Positions 8,691 to 16,871 of a stretch of 51,877 nucleotides of DNA are shown one piece after another. The stretch's first letter is position 1. Every line of letters begins with the position of its first letter. Position numbers and translations under genes: made by a program. Source of the DNA: Candidatus Binataceae bacterium (GTDB lineage: Bacteria; Desulfobacterota; Binatia; Binatales; Binataceae); the NCBI GenBank assembly GCA_036495685.1, contig DASXMJ010000146.1, positions 1 to 51,877 on the forward strand, read 5' to 3'. Below the pieces are notes generated by a model. That model searched no databases, was not told where the DNA came from, and saw only the letters and a program-made list of their open reading frames with translations.

Positions 8691-9032
8691 TCAATTCACG
8701 GGTACACCAAAAGTCGACGCCAGGCTGTTATCGAGCGCATGGTTAATGTCGTCGGAGGGGACGTTCTCGCCGCGCTGAAGCCTGCGCATTACGTCATTCA
8801 GCTCGTCGGCTTTGAGATTGTAGTAGTGATCGAGGCTGGGAGCCGAGCGCGTATAGAGTTGTGCGTTGAGACGATCGGATTGCTCGGCATTGCGCAAGAG
8901 TTGTGTAAGCGACAGGTTCGTGGTCGGTTGACGCCCTGTAGAACATGCCACCAAACCCATCAGGGCCATCGCACTCAACACGCCCTTGAGGACCGGGAGT
9001 GTCGACCTTTGCGGTGGGCTGAGTAGTGGCAC
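8691..9032 (-). CDS. Small putative lipoprotein
   Basis: A 113-residue protein with a lipoprotein signal: a hydrophobic stretch ending MGLVAC, where the cysteine would be lipidated, followed by STGRQPTTN. The mature part is helical and polar (LTQLLRNAEQSDRLNAQ, LDHYYNLKADELNDVMRRLQRG). I placed the start at GTG 9032, with GAGGG upstream; TTG 9050 is possible, and no ATG would keep the whole signal peptide. It is likely anchored in the outer or inner membrane facing the periplasm. No family recognised. Confidence 0.55.
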   Translation of the reverse strand: MPLLSPPQRSTLPVLKGVLSAMALMGLVACSTGRQPTTNLSLTQLLRNAEQSDRLNAQLYTRSAPSLDHYYNLKADELNDVMRRLQRGENVPSDDINHALDNSLASTFGVPVN

Positions 9033-9113
9033 GAATTTATGCCCTCGCAATTGCTGCTGTGGCGATTTTCCGTGCAGGGCGGCTGTGCGCCGACCACAAC
9101 AAACGGTTGGGCC

Positions 9114-9575
9114 TCACTGGGCAACCATATCAGAGATGGCGGAGGTGGATGGTGACGGCCTTACCTCCACCCGAATAGGTGAAGCGGTCGTGGTCAAATG
9201 GGGGCGATCGAAAGTACCGGCAGTCTCATTGCTAACGCCCACGCCCTCCTTGGGAATGCCCACGAAAATTCGATCGAGTTTTCCGTTGGAATTCTCCTCG
9301 TGATAGACCGCAATGGCGTATTCACCGGCCGGGACCTGGTCGAAATCGCACTCCGCGATCCCGTCGTGTATGGGTCCACTGGTTGTCTTGATCGCTTTCG
9401 ATGAATCCGCGGGAAATCCCTCAGCGCCATTGAACCGGGCGCACTTGACGTCGCCATCGGTGCTGTGAAGACCTACTACTTCGGCTTTGATCCGTTCGCC
9501 TGTCTCTTCGGTCGAGGTGGAAACCAAACCCGCCTGAGCTGCCGCGGATCCCAGTGCGAGGAACGCTCGCCTCAT
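9114..9575 (-). CDS. DUF2141 family secreted protein
   Basis: A 153-residue protein with a signal-peptide-like start (MRRAFLALGSAAAQAG). Its core matches the DUF2141 pattern: CDFDQVPAGEYAIAVYHEEN, then NGKLDRIFVGIPKEGVGVSNE. Members are periplasmic or surface beta-sandwich proteins of unknown function, and the NSNGKLD segment resembles a calcium-binding loop. It follows the lipoprotein gene's strand and is divergent from the frameshifted gene at 9641. Confidence 0.75.
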   Translation of the reverse strand: MRRAFLALGSAAAQAGLVSTSTEETGERIKAEVVGLHSTDGDVKCARFNGAEGFPADSSKAIKTTSGPIHDGIAECDFDQVPAGEYAIAVYHEENSNGKLDRIFVGIPKEGVGVSNETAGTFDRPHLTTTASPIRVEVRPSPSTSAISDMVAQ

Positions 9576-9581
9576 GATTGT

Positions 9582-9591
9582 GGTATATACC
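9582..9591. promoter_or_regulatory. GGTATATACC palindrome between divergent genes
   Basis: A perfect 10-bp palindrome lies 6 bp upstream of the DUF2141 start and 49 bp upstream of the plus-strand gene. It could be a shared -10-like element or a small operator. This is weak evidence on its own. Confidence 0.25.
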
Positions 9592-9640
9592 GCGCGACAG
9601 TTACGGGAGCACTAACCGAAAGCGACGGCGTGGGAGAGTC

Positions 9641-10127
9641 ATGAATTCAGAACAATACGTGCGAACCCTTGAGGAGTTCTTTCAGGGTGAAGTAACCGGA
9701 GAGGCCTTGTTCCATACCCTGGCTGAGGCACTGGAGGACCCTGAGCGTCGCTACCAGATGCGCGTTCTGGAGCAGTTGGAGCGCGAAACGAAAGAACTCC
9801 TTCGAGGGGAATATCCGACCGCTGTGCGGAGATATTGCAGAGAGCGCGTCGGCACGCGCGACCGGCATTACGCAGGCAAAGGCCCTTGCGGCTATGCCGT
9901 GGGCCAAAGTGATGCACATCTTCGAGCGTGAAGTGAAGAAATTCGTCGCGCACTTTGAGGAAGTCGAGAAGGCCGGGCCCGCGCACGGCGCGAAACTACT
10001 CGCGGCGGTTACGGCACACGAACGTGCCTTGCTCTCGTTCTCAGAGCGCGCGAGCGCGGGTGCCGCCGGCGATCCCCTCGACCCGGTTATTTCTATGTTG
10101 AAGGTCGTACCCGCACGACTCGAATAG
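9641..10127 (+). pseudogene. Helical hypothetical protein gene interrupted by an apparent +1 frameshift
   Basis: The first part starts at ATG 9641 after GGGAGAG and encodes an acidic helical segment (EEFFQGEVTGEALFHTL, LEQLERETKELLR). It then runs into a basic, cysteine-containing translation that stops at 9931. The frame shifted by one base continues without a stop from about 9783 to 10127. It encodes SASARATGITQAKALAAM, MPWAKVMHIFEREVKKFVAHFEE and AHERALLSFSERA, the same helical, acidic character. Joined near the GGGG run at 9806-9809, they give one protein of about 160 residues. I recall similar single-frame hypothetical proteins, but cannot name a function. The cause is either a real mutation or a sequencing/assembly indel. 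Confidence 0.65.
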
Positions 10128-10143
10128 CAGTCGGCGCTGGTCG

Positions 10144-11319
10144 CTAGTGGGTATAGGGACGATGCATTGCGCAGGCGGGGTTGAGGCGCACTCCGAAGCC
10201 TGGGCGATCCGGCAGCTTGAGCCGGCCGTCGACCGGTACGGGCTCGTCGAGCAGCAGCGGAGTGAACATCGGAACCACCTCGTCGGCTTTGGGCGCCATC
10301 ATCAGAAATTCCGAGAATGGGCTGCAGTGGCGCGTGATTACGAAATGGTAGCTGTACACTCCCGAGGCGTGCGGAACGACCAACACGCCTCGGCTTTCTG
10401 CGAGGGCCGAGATCTTGACAAGTTCCGTGAGGCCTCCACACCAGCCGACATCGGGCTGGATGATATCGCAGCACTCCATTTCAAGGAGCATCCGGAAGCC
10501 CCAGCGTGTCGCTTCATGCTCGCCGGTCGTAACCAGTAGGCCTCCCGGGACCGCCTTTTTGAGTTCGGCATAACCCCAATAGTCGTCGGGCGACAACGCT
10601 TCCTCGATCCATTTGAGCCCGTATTTGTGCGCCTGCTGCGCCAGGCGTATGGCATAGTTGAGGTCGAGGCTCATCCAACAATCGAGCATCAGCCAGAAGT
10701 CATCGCCGACCCGCGACCGCATCTCCGCCAGTTCTGCCAGATTCTGTTCAAAGCCGGCTTCACCCTCGGCGGGGCCGTGATGAAGCGGGAGTTTGCCACC
10801 GATGAAGCCGAGCGTCTTGGCGAGATCGGGGCGCGAACTGGTCGCGTAGAATGGCTGCTCGGAGCGAACCGGTCCGCCGAGCAGGTGATAGACGGGCTCG
10901 CCGCGGACCTTGCCGAGCAGATCCCAGAGCGCGAGATCGACGCCAGAAATGGCGTTAACTACCAGTCCTTTGCGACCGTAGTACTGGGTTGCGAAGTACA
11001 TCTGGTCCCAGATGAGTTCGTAGTCTTTGGGATCGCGGCCCTCAAGGAAGCGTGCCAGGTGTTTTTCCACGATGTAGGCGGCCGGCTCACCGCCGGTGGT
11101 TATCGCAAATCCGACCGTGCCGTCGCTGGCCTCGATTTCAACCACCAGCGTGCCGAGGACGTTGATGCCAAAACTCTGACGGCTCTGGCGATATTCCGGG
11201 TAGCGGCTCATCGGGCTGGCGATGTGATCGTCGATCCAATGGCTGCTTCCCTGATCGTGATAGTCGCCGCCGCCACCGCGAACGACCAGCGCGCGAACCT
11301 GCTTGATAGTCAAACTCAT
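10144..11319 (-). CDS. rhmD: L-rhamnonate dehydratase (enolase superfamily)
   Basis: A 391-residue enolase-superfamily protein that resembles E. coli RhmD along its length: [63 protein letters not shown] and a C-terminal MHRPYTH. Metal ligands fall at Asp213, Glu239 and Glu267, offset by a constant 13 from the E. coli residues, with the general acid/base histidine in [10 protein letters not shown] near residue 317. The reaction is dehydration of L-rhamnonate to 2-keto-3-deoxy-L-rhamnonate in the cytoplasm. The ATG at 11319 overlaps the amidase stop as ATGA, so the two are translationally coupled. No other rhamnose genes are nearby, so a related acid sugar is possible. Confidence 0.85.
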   Translation of the reverse strand: MSLTIKQVRALVVRGGGGDYHDQGSSHWIDDHIASPMSRYPEYRQSRQSFGINVLGTLVVEIEASDGTVGFAITTGGEPAAYIVEKHLARFLEGRDPKDYELIWDQMYFATQYYGRKGLVVNAISGVDLALWDLLGKVRGEPVYHLLGGPVRSEQPFYATSSRPDLAKTLGFIGGKLPLHHGPAEGEAGFEQNLAELAEMRSRVGDDFWLMLDCWMSLDLNYAIRLAQQAHKYGLKWIEEALSPDDYWGYAELKKAVPGGLLVTTGEHEATRWGFRMLLEMECCDIIQPDVGWCGGLTELVKISALAESRGVLVVPHASGVYSYHFVITRHCSPFSEFLMMAPKADEVVPMFTPLLLDEPVPVDGRLKLPDRPGFGVRLNPACAMHRPYTH

Positions 11320-12761
11320 CTGGATGCGTGAACCGGCGGCCTGCGCTCTTTCCACGGTCGCGCTTGTTCGAGCTGCGAGGCCAGACGAATGAGAGTCGCC
11401 TCATCGCCGAAGCGCGCGACCAATTGCACGCCGATTGGCAAGCCCGTTTCGCTCCAATGCATCGGCAGCGAAATCGCGGGGTGCCCGGTAGTGTTGAATA
11501 CAGGGGTAAAGGGGCAGTAGGAGAACACCAGTCGCGTCCATTCCATCGCACTCATGCCTTTTTTGTCCTGATTTATTTCTCCGTGGGGCACGGGCGGCCT
11601 GGCGATGGTAGGCGTCACCAGCAGGTCGTAGTTCTCGAAGAAGGCTCCTACTTTGCGCGAGATCACGTTTCCATGCGCCATCGAGTTAAGCACATCGGTC
11701 GCGCTAAAGCGTTTGCCTTCCTCATAACAAGCCCAGGTCACGGCTTCGAGGTTATCCGGTCCCGGCTTGCGTCCCATCGTCTGTGCTGCGAAATCGGCCG
11801 ACAGCACATTGAAGACCGCCCAGATGACGTGAACTTTTTCGAGGTATTCGTCCCAGTCGAAGCGTGGACGATCTTCGATCAGCGTGTGGCCGGCATCTTC
11901 AAGTAGCTTAACCGTCTCTTGCACAGCCTGTGCGCATTCGGGATGAATCTTCGCTCCTGAGGCGGGTGTAACCGTCCACGCGATTCGTAGTTTGCCGGGA
12001 TCGGCGCGCACTTCGTCGCGAAATGGTCGCACCGGCGGCACCGGAAGTCCGGGCGCGCCAATGTCGGCACCGGCGACGCAATCGAGCAGCGCTGCGGTAT
12101 CGCGTACCGTCCGCGTTACCGCGAACTCGATTGCCAGTCCGCACAGAGGATCAGCGGAATCGGGCCCCGTGGGTACTCGATCGCGCGTGGGTTTCAGCCC
12201 GACCAATCCGTTGCACGATGCCGGAATGCGGATCGAACCGCCGCCATCGTTGGCGTGTGCTACCGCGACTATTCCCGCGGCGACCGACGCGCCTGAACCG
12301 CCACTGGAGCCACCAGCACTGTGACCCTGCACCCATGGGTTGTGCACCGGCCCAAACAAGGTGGTTTCGGTGGTCGGATTGTAACCGAACTCCGGGGTTT
12401 GCGTGGTGCCAATGAGGACCAGACCGGAGCGCCTGAAGCGCGCCATCAACTCTGTGTCGGCGCTGGGGACGAAGCCTCGGGCGAGCCTGCTACCTTGGTC
12501 GCAGCGGACGTCTTTGGCATGGAGCACGAGCTCCTTGATGAGAAATGGAACCCCCGCAAACGGACCCCGCGGCACGCCTTTGCGAATCTCTGCATGTGCC
12601 AGGTCGGGAAGGGTCTGCAGCACCGCGTTGAGCCTCGGATTTACCTTTTCGACGGCTGCGAGGGCAGCCTCCACGAGTTCCTCGGAGGTGACCTCTTTCC
12701 CGGCCACGAGTTCGGCGAGTCCGAGTCCATCGCGCGACGAGTACTCTGCCAAAGAGATCAT
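11316..12761 (-). CDS. Amidase (amidase signature family)
   Basis: A 481-residue amidase-signature enzyme with the Ser-cisSer-Lys triad in place: Lys76 in LIKEL, Ser152 in GGSSGGSGA and Ser176 in [11 protein letters not shown]. The spacing matches that of peptide amidase. Such enzymes hydrolyse linear amides or peptide amides; substrate specificity is not readable. The ATG at 12761 is preceded by GGAGG. The last bases overlap the rhmD start (ATGA), so the order of transcription is amidase then rhmD. An amidase coupled to a sugar-acid dehydratase may indicate a modified sugar-acid substrate, which is only an inference. Confidence 0.85.
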   Translation of the reverse strand: MISLAEYSSRDGLGLAELVAGKEVTSEELVEAALAAVEKVNPRLNAVLQTLPDLAHAEIRKGVPRGPFAGVPFLIKELVLHAKDVRCDQGSRLARGFVPSADTELMARFRRSGLVLIGTTQTPEFGYNPTTETTLFGPVHNPWVQGHSAGGSSGGSGASVAAGIVAVAHANDGGGSIRIPASCNGLVGLKPTRDRVPTGPDSADPLCGLAIEFAVTRTVRDTAALLDCVAGADIGAPGLPVPPVRPFRDEVRADPGKLRIAWTVTPASGAKIHPECAQAVQETVKLLEDAGHTLIEDRPRFDWDEYLEKVHVIWAVFNVLSADFAAQTMGRKPGPDNLEAVTWACYEEGKRFSATDVLNSMAHGNVISRKVGAFFENYDLLVTPTIARPPVPHGEINQDKKGMSAMEWTRLVFSYCPFTPVFNTTGHPAISLPMHWSETGLPIGVQLVARFGDEATLIRLASQLEQARPWKERRPPVHASR

Positions 12762-13144
12762 GTGCGGCGCCTCCTGCTCTCGACGGCTGCCCTAACACAA
12801 ATCGGTAGCCGGGCCAAACTCTCGCAAGGTTGCTTGTCCGGAACTCATAGACGCGGAACCTCAGTGTGCAAGGTAGGTTCTCGCCGCCTACAATCAACCG
12901 TTGCAATCACCTTCTCGAGACGGTGTGGTGACCGACCTCGGATTGCGGGCAACACCAGTTCGGAATTGAGCATCTGCGGCTGCCGTCGCCGCTTCTTCGA
13001 AAGCGCCTGCCGGCGGGGAAGGCCGAGCGGCGCCTGCTCCTCTAGAGAGATTCGACATTGCCGCCGGAGTTGTGGCACACAGATTAGAACTGGGCCCACG
13101 ACGACGAGGCTTCAGAAATACGAATTCAGTAGAGCACCACGACG
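12762..13144. other. Divergent intergenic region, no gene seen
   Basis: About 380 bp between the amidase (minus) and acyl-CoA synthetase (plus) genes. Short frames here are low-complexity arginine-rich translations without start sites. No clear hairpin or palindrome was found by eye. Promoters of both units are expected here. Confidence 0.5.
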
Positions 13145-14809
13145 ATGATCGGACTCAAGGAACAGACAGTGCGCGGAGGAAAAAGCTTCGCAGAACTCCG
13201 TGCCATGCATAGGTGGAACATTCCGGCGGACTACAACGTCGCGATCGACTGCCTCGATCGTCACACCGATCTTCGTGACCGGGTCGCGCTGCTGTACGAA
13301 GACGACGAAGGCCACGCCGCGCGGTACACGTTCGCGCAGATGATCGAGGCGTCCAACCGGTTTGGCAACGCACTGCGCGGCCTCGGTATCGGCCGCGGCG
13401 ACGTGGTTGCGGTTCACACACCCCAACGGCCGGAGACGGCGATCGCGCATATGGCCATCTATCGAATCGGCGCGATCGCGCTTCCCATCTCAAAGCTGTT
13501 CGGCCCCGACGCAATTCAGTACCGGCTCGAGAACAGTGCCGCGAAGGCAATCCTCATGGAGCCTGAGACGGTCGGCAAAATGGATGATGTGGATCGCAAG
13601 AGCCTTCCCAATTTCAAACACCTCATAGTTGCAGGCCAGGTCAAAGGCACGCTTAGTTTTGATGACCTCATGAGCAAGGGCGCACCGGGCCTCGCGATGG
13701 AAAAGTCGAGCGCAGAAGATCCGGTCCTGCTGATGTACACCTCCGGCACCACCGGAAACCCCAAGGGCGTACTGCATGTCGCCCGCTACGTACTGGGGCA
13801 TAACGGCATCGACTACTCCTACAACTATTTGCGCGACGGCGATCTCTACTACAGCCCCGCGGATTGGGCGTGGGCGGGGGGATTGCTCGACGGATTGCTG
13901 GCGATTTGGCCGTATGGAATTCCGGTGCTCGCGTATCGCAGCAAGGCTCGCTTCGATCCGGAAGTGACCTTCCGACTGCTTGAGAAGTACGGTGCCTCGG
14001 TGGGCTTGTATCCTCCCACCGCACTTAAAGTCTTGCGCGAGATAAAGAATCCGCGCGAAAAGTACCGACAAATCAAACTCCGCTGCATCGTGAGCGGCGC
14101 CGAACCCGTAAGTCCCCAGCTCGCGAAATGGGTAGACGAGGAGCTGCAAGTCGAATTCAATCAGGGCTTTGGCCAGACCGAAGCCAACTACTTTATCGGC
14201 ACCTGCAGCAGGGTCGAAAAGGCGCGTCTGGAGCCGTTGGGCAAACCCTATCCGGGCCACCACGTCGCGATCGTTTCGCCCGAAGGTGAAGTGTTGAAGG
14301 CGGGCATGACCGGCGAAATCGCGATTCGGCGCGACTCGCCAGTAGTGATGCGTGAGTACTGGAAAAACCCGAACGCGATGAGCGAAAAGTTCAAGGGCGA
14401 ATGGTGCATGACCGGAGATCTCGGCCATATGGACGAAGAAGGCTACGTCTACTTCCAGGGACGCAACGACGATGTAATCAAAAGCTCCGGCTACCGGATC
14501 GGTCCCTCCGAAATCGAAGCCAAGATCATGGAGCACGCCTGCGTCGCATCGTGTGCGGTCATCGGTGTGCCGGATGCGCAGCGAGGCCAGGCGATCAAGG
14601 CATTCATCAAGTTGTTGCCTGGATTTTCGCCGTCCGAGAATCTGGTCGAAGAGATCCGGACCCACGTCAAGACCCGCCTGGCCGCGCACGAGGCGCCGCG
14701 CGAGTTTGAGTTCTTGGATGAATTTCCGTCCACGGTGACCGGAAAGATCATGCGGCGCGAACTGCGGGCGCGTGAGGATGCCAAGCGCTCAGGCCACGTT
14801 GGGAGTTGA
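13145..14809 (+). CDS. Acyl-CoA synthetase (AMP-binding, acetyl/medium-chain type)
   Basis: A 554-residue adenylate-forming enzyme. The P-loop YTSGTTGNPKG lies near residues 198-208. Further motifs are the acyl-binding/adenine region FNQGFGQTEANYF, TGDLGHMDEEGYVYFQGRND, the hinge-region KSSGYRIGPSEIE and the catalytic C-terminal lysine in TVTGKIMRREL. It activates a carboxylic acid to its CoA thioester using ATP. The overall layout, including a WNIPADYNVAID N-terminus, is that of the acetyl-CoA/medium-chain synthetase group. It could feed the acyl-CoA dehydrogenases elsewhere in the window. It stands alone, 227 bp before the ArsR gene. Confidence 0.9.
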   Translation: MIGLKEQTVRGGKSFAELRAMHRWNIPADYNVAIDCLDRHTDLRDRVALLYEDDEGHAARYTFAQMIEASNRFGNALRGLGIGRGDVVAVHTPQRPETAIAHMAIYRIGAIALPISKLFGPDAIQYRLENSAAKAILMEPETVGKMDDVDRKSLPNFKHLIVAGQVKGTLSFDDLMSKGAPGLAMEKSSAEDPVLLMYTSGTTGNPKGVLHVARYVLGHNGIDYSYNYLRDGDLYYSPADWAWAGGLLDGLLAIWPYGIPVLAYRSKARFDPEVTFRLLEKYGASVGLYPPTALKVLREIKNPREKYRQIKLRCIVSGAEPVSPQLAKWVDEELQVEFNQGFGQTEANYFIGTCSRVEKARLEPLGKPYPGHHVAIVSPEGEVLKAGMTGEIAIRRDSPVVMREYWKNPNAMSEKFKGEWCMTGDLGHMDEEGYVYFQGRNDDVIKSSGYRIGPSEIEAKIMEHACVASCAVIGVPDAQRGQAIKAFIKLLPGFSPSENLVEEIRTHVKTRLAAHEAPREFEFLDEFPSTVTGKIMRRELRAREDAKRSGHVGS

Positions 14810-15010
14810 ATCAAAGGATCTGGCACCAACCATCCGGCGGACCTCCCAGGCGTTGGGTAAGCCCACCAGATCAAGCGGTATTCCCGATCTCGGCAATTCG
14901 AGACGCTGTCTGTGTTAGGTCGAAGTACCGAGAGGCTTGAGAGCCGAACTCAGTGAGGGGAGCCGCCGCGCACCGCGCTCAAAGCGAGCTTGTGGATGGC
15001 TTGCAATCAT

Positions 15011-15026
15011 GTAACTGCCGAGTTAC
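15011..15026. promoter_or_regulatory. Candidate ArsR operator
   Basis: The inverted repeat GTAACT-GCCG-AGTTAC lies 11 bp before the ATG of the ArsR-type regulator. Its position and symmetry suit an autoregulatory site overlapping the promoter or leader. The repeat is seen directly; binding is inferred. Confidence 0.45.
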
Positions 15027-15036
15027 GTATTAAGAG

Positions 15037-15360
15037 ATGAAAATTGACAACACCATCGCCGCGCTGGCCGATTCAACTCGCCGCGAACTGCTGCGACGAC
15101 TCGCTTCCAGCCCCTGCCGGGCCAGCGCGCTTGCAAGAGGCTTTGCGATCAGCCGCCCGGCGGTCTGCAAACATACCCGAGTGCTTAAGAGGGCTGGCCT
15201 GATCCGAGCCAAGAAAAGTGGCCGCGAGCAGATTTACGAACTGGCACCGATGGGGCGTGACGCGGTCCGGCAGCTGATCGCCAAACTCGAAGAAGTGAGC
15301 GGCTTCTGGGACGTCGCGCTGGACGCGTTCAAGCGTTACGCGGAAGCGGAACCTCGCTAA
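15037..15360 (+). CDS. ArsR-family winged-helix regulator
   Basis: A 107-residue protein with an ArsR winged helix across most of its length: MKIDNTIAALADSTRRELLRRLA, then FAISRPAVCKHTRVLKRAGLI as recognition helix, and a wing with KSGREQIYELAP. It has only one cysteine in the recognition region and no metal-site cysteine pair. It therefore resembles the non-metal subgroup, whose C-terminus ends in a helix like FWDVALDAFKRYAE. That subgroup is often next to SRPBCC/AHSA1 genes, but none is here. The palindrome at 15011-15026 suggests autoregulation; the downstream monooxygenase gene may be a target. Confidence 0.85.
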   Translation: MKIDNTIAALADSTRRELLRRLASSPCRASALARGFAISRPAVCKHTRVLKRAGLIRAKKSGREQIYELAPMGRDAVRQLIAKLEEVSGFWDVALDAFKRYAEAEPR

Positions 15361-15552
15361 GCATGCGCCTCTGGCGGCGGGTCGCCGCGCTGCTCGGCCG
15401 CAGACCAGAGTAAGCGCTACGAATACTCGTGGGTCTCTGCCCCAGAGACGTTCTCTCACCTTCCACCCAAACGCACCCTGTCTCCCGCCTAGAGCAAGGG
15501 CCGGTTTGCTCTGGGCTGGTGCAGTCTGTCATTTCTGCCCGGAGAAACGGAG

Positions 15553-16719
15553 ATGCCTGACGATAGTATCGATGTGCTGGCTGCTGTGCGGGACCTGGCG
15601 CCTTCCATCAGCACCCGCTCGGCGGAAATCGAATCGGAGCGGCGATTGCCGCTCGATTTGCTCGACCAACTGATTGCGGCCGGGTGCTTCCGCATGCTCA
15701 CGCCTCGCACCCACGGCGGTGTCGAGGTCGATTTGCCGCTCTCCATGGAGATCATCGAGACGATTGCGGCGGCCGACGGGGCGACGGGGTGGACGGTCAT
15801 GATCGGGTCGGAGTCGCCGATGCTCCTCGCCCTGCTGCCGCGGTCTCGATTCGATCGAATCTACGCGAACACGCCCGAGGTGATCGTCGGCGGGGGCTTC
15901 GCACCCCGAGGGCAGGCGGGCGTGGGAGCGGGTGGGTATCTGGTGAATGGGCGGTGGGCGTTCGTGAGCGGCTGCCAACATTCGCGATTCCTGATTGGTA
16001 ATTGCGTAGTTACCGAGAACGGCCGACCACGGCCCGGTTTGTTGCCCGGTTCCAACGAAATCCGCGCGATGCTGTTTCGCAGCGACCAGGTGACGATCCT
16101 CGACACCTGGGAGGTCACCGGCCTGCGCGGCACCGGCAGCCACGACATCGAGGTAAAGAACCTCCGAGTCCCATCCGATGATTCGCTGGACATCTTTATG
16201 GGGCAGTCGTGTGTGCCCGGCGCACTGTACAAGGCGCCGGTGGTGTCCTTCGCTCTGCATATCGGCGCCGTGGGTGTGGGAATCGCTATGCACGCGCTCG
16301 CTGACATCATCGCGCTGGTACAGACCAACAAGAAACGTCTCTACACCAGCTCCGCGATTGCTGACTCACCGCTGTTCCACTATCGACTCGCCCAGGCAGA
16401 GACGAGCTTGCGCGCCGCGCGCGGATTACTCATGGCGGAATCGCGCGCGGTGTGGCAATCGTCACTCGCCGGACGCTCGCCGACGCCGGCAGAGACGGCA
16501 CGGGTGGTCGGCAGCGTGGCATGGGCGGCACAAACTGCCGCCTCGATAGTCGATACCTGCTACACGGCGGGCGGTGGCACCGCACCATACAATTCGTCTT
16601 CCCTGCAGCGCCATCTGCGCGACATTCACACCTTGACGCAGCACGCGGCAGTCAATGAAGCGATGTTGGCCCGTGCCGGCGCGTTTCTCGCCGGCAAGTC
16701 TCCCGACTTCACGTTCTGA
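15553..16719 (+). CDS. Acyl-CoA-dehydrogenase-fold flavin monooxygenase (HsaA-like)
   Basis: A 388-residue protein with the acyl-CoA dehydrogenase fold but group D flavin-monooxygenase features: RLPLDLLDQLIAAGCFRML at the start, GATGWTVMIG, a central GRWAFVSGCQHS and TWEVTGLRGTGSHDI, and a C-terminal SSSLQRHLRDIHTLTQHAA. It lacks the usual GTSEI active-site segment of dehydrogenases. Relatives such as HsaA hydroxylate phenolic rings using flavin reduced by a separate reductase. No reductase gene is adjacent. The ATG at 15553 follows GGAGAAACGGAG closely. Substrate unknown; steroid or aromatic oxidation is a guess from family. Confidence 0.75.
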   Translation: MPDDSIDVLAAVRDLAPSISTRSAEIESERRLPLDLLDQLIAAGCFRMLTPRTHGGVEVDLPLSMEIIETIAAADGATGWTVMIGSESPMLLALLPRSRFDRIYANTPEVIVGGGFAPRGQAGVGAGGYLVNGRWAFVSGCQHSRFLIGNCVVTENGRPRPGLLPGSNEIRAMLFRSDQVTILDTWEVTGLRGTGSHDIEVKNLRVPSDDSLDIFMGQSCVPGALYKAPVVSFALHIGAVGVGIAMHALADIIALVQTNKKRLYTSSAIADSPLFHYRLAQAETSLRAARGLLMAESRAVWQSSLAGRSPTPAETARVVGSVAWAAQTAASIVDTCYTAGGGTAPYNSSSLQRHLRDIHTLTQHAAVNEAMLARAGAFLAGKSPDFTF

Positions 16720-16871
16720 GTGAGCGATTGCAGCTCACCGGCCCAAGCGCCGGTCCCGCGCTGGCGCGCTCCGCGGGGGGCTCTCAGGTCGTCGTCGCCG
16801 TCTTCAACAACTGTTTGGGGAACCGAACTGGGCCGAAATCCGGCTGGAAAGAGCCACCAGTAGGGCGCAGA

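Noticed and set aside
13490..14689. 399-codon antisense open frame inside the acyl-CoA synthetase gene
   Set aside because: It is an antisense frame within a clear AMP-binding enzyme gene in GC-rich DNA; its product shows no recognisable domain.
16737..16754. ACCGGC/GCCGGT hairpin as terminator between convergent genes
   Set aside because: Only six pairs, no T tract, and such GC-rich repeats are expected by chance here.
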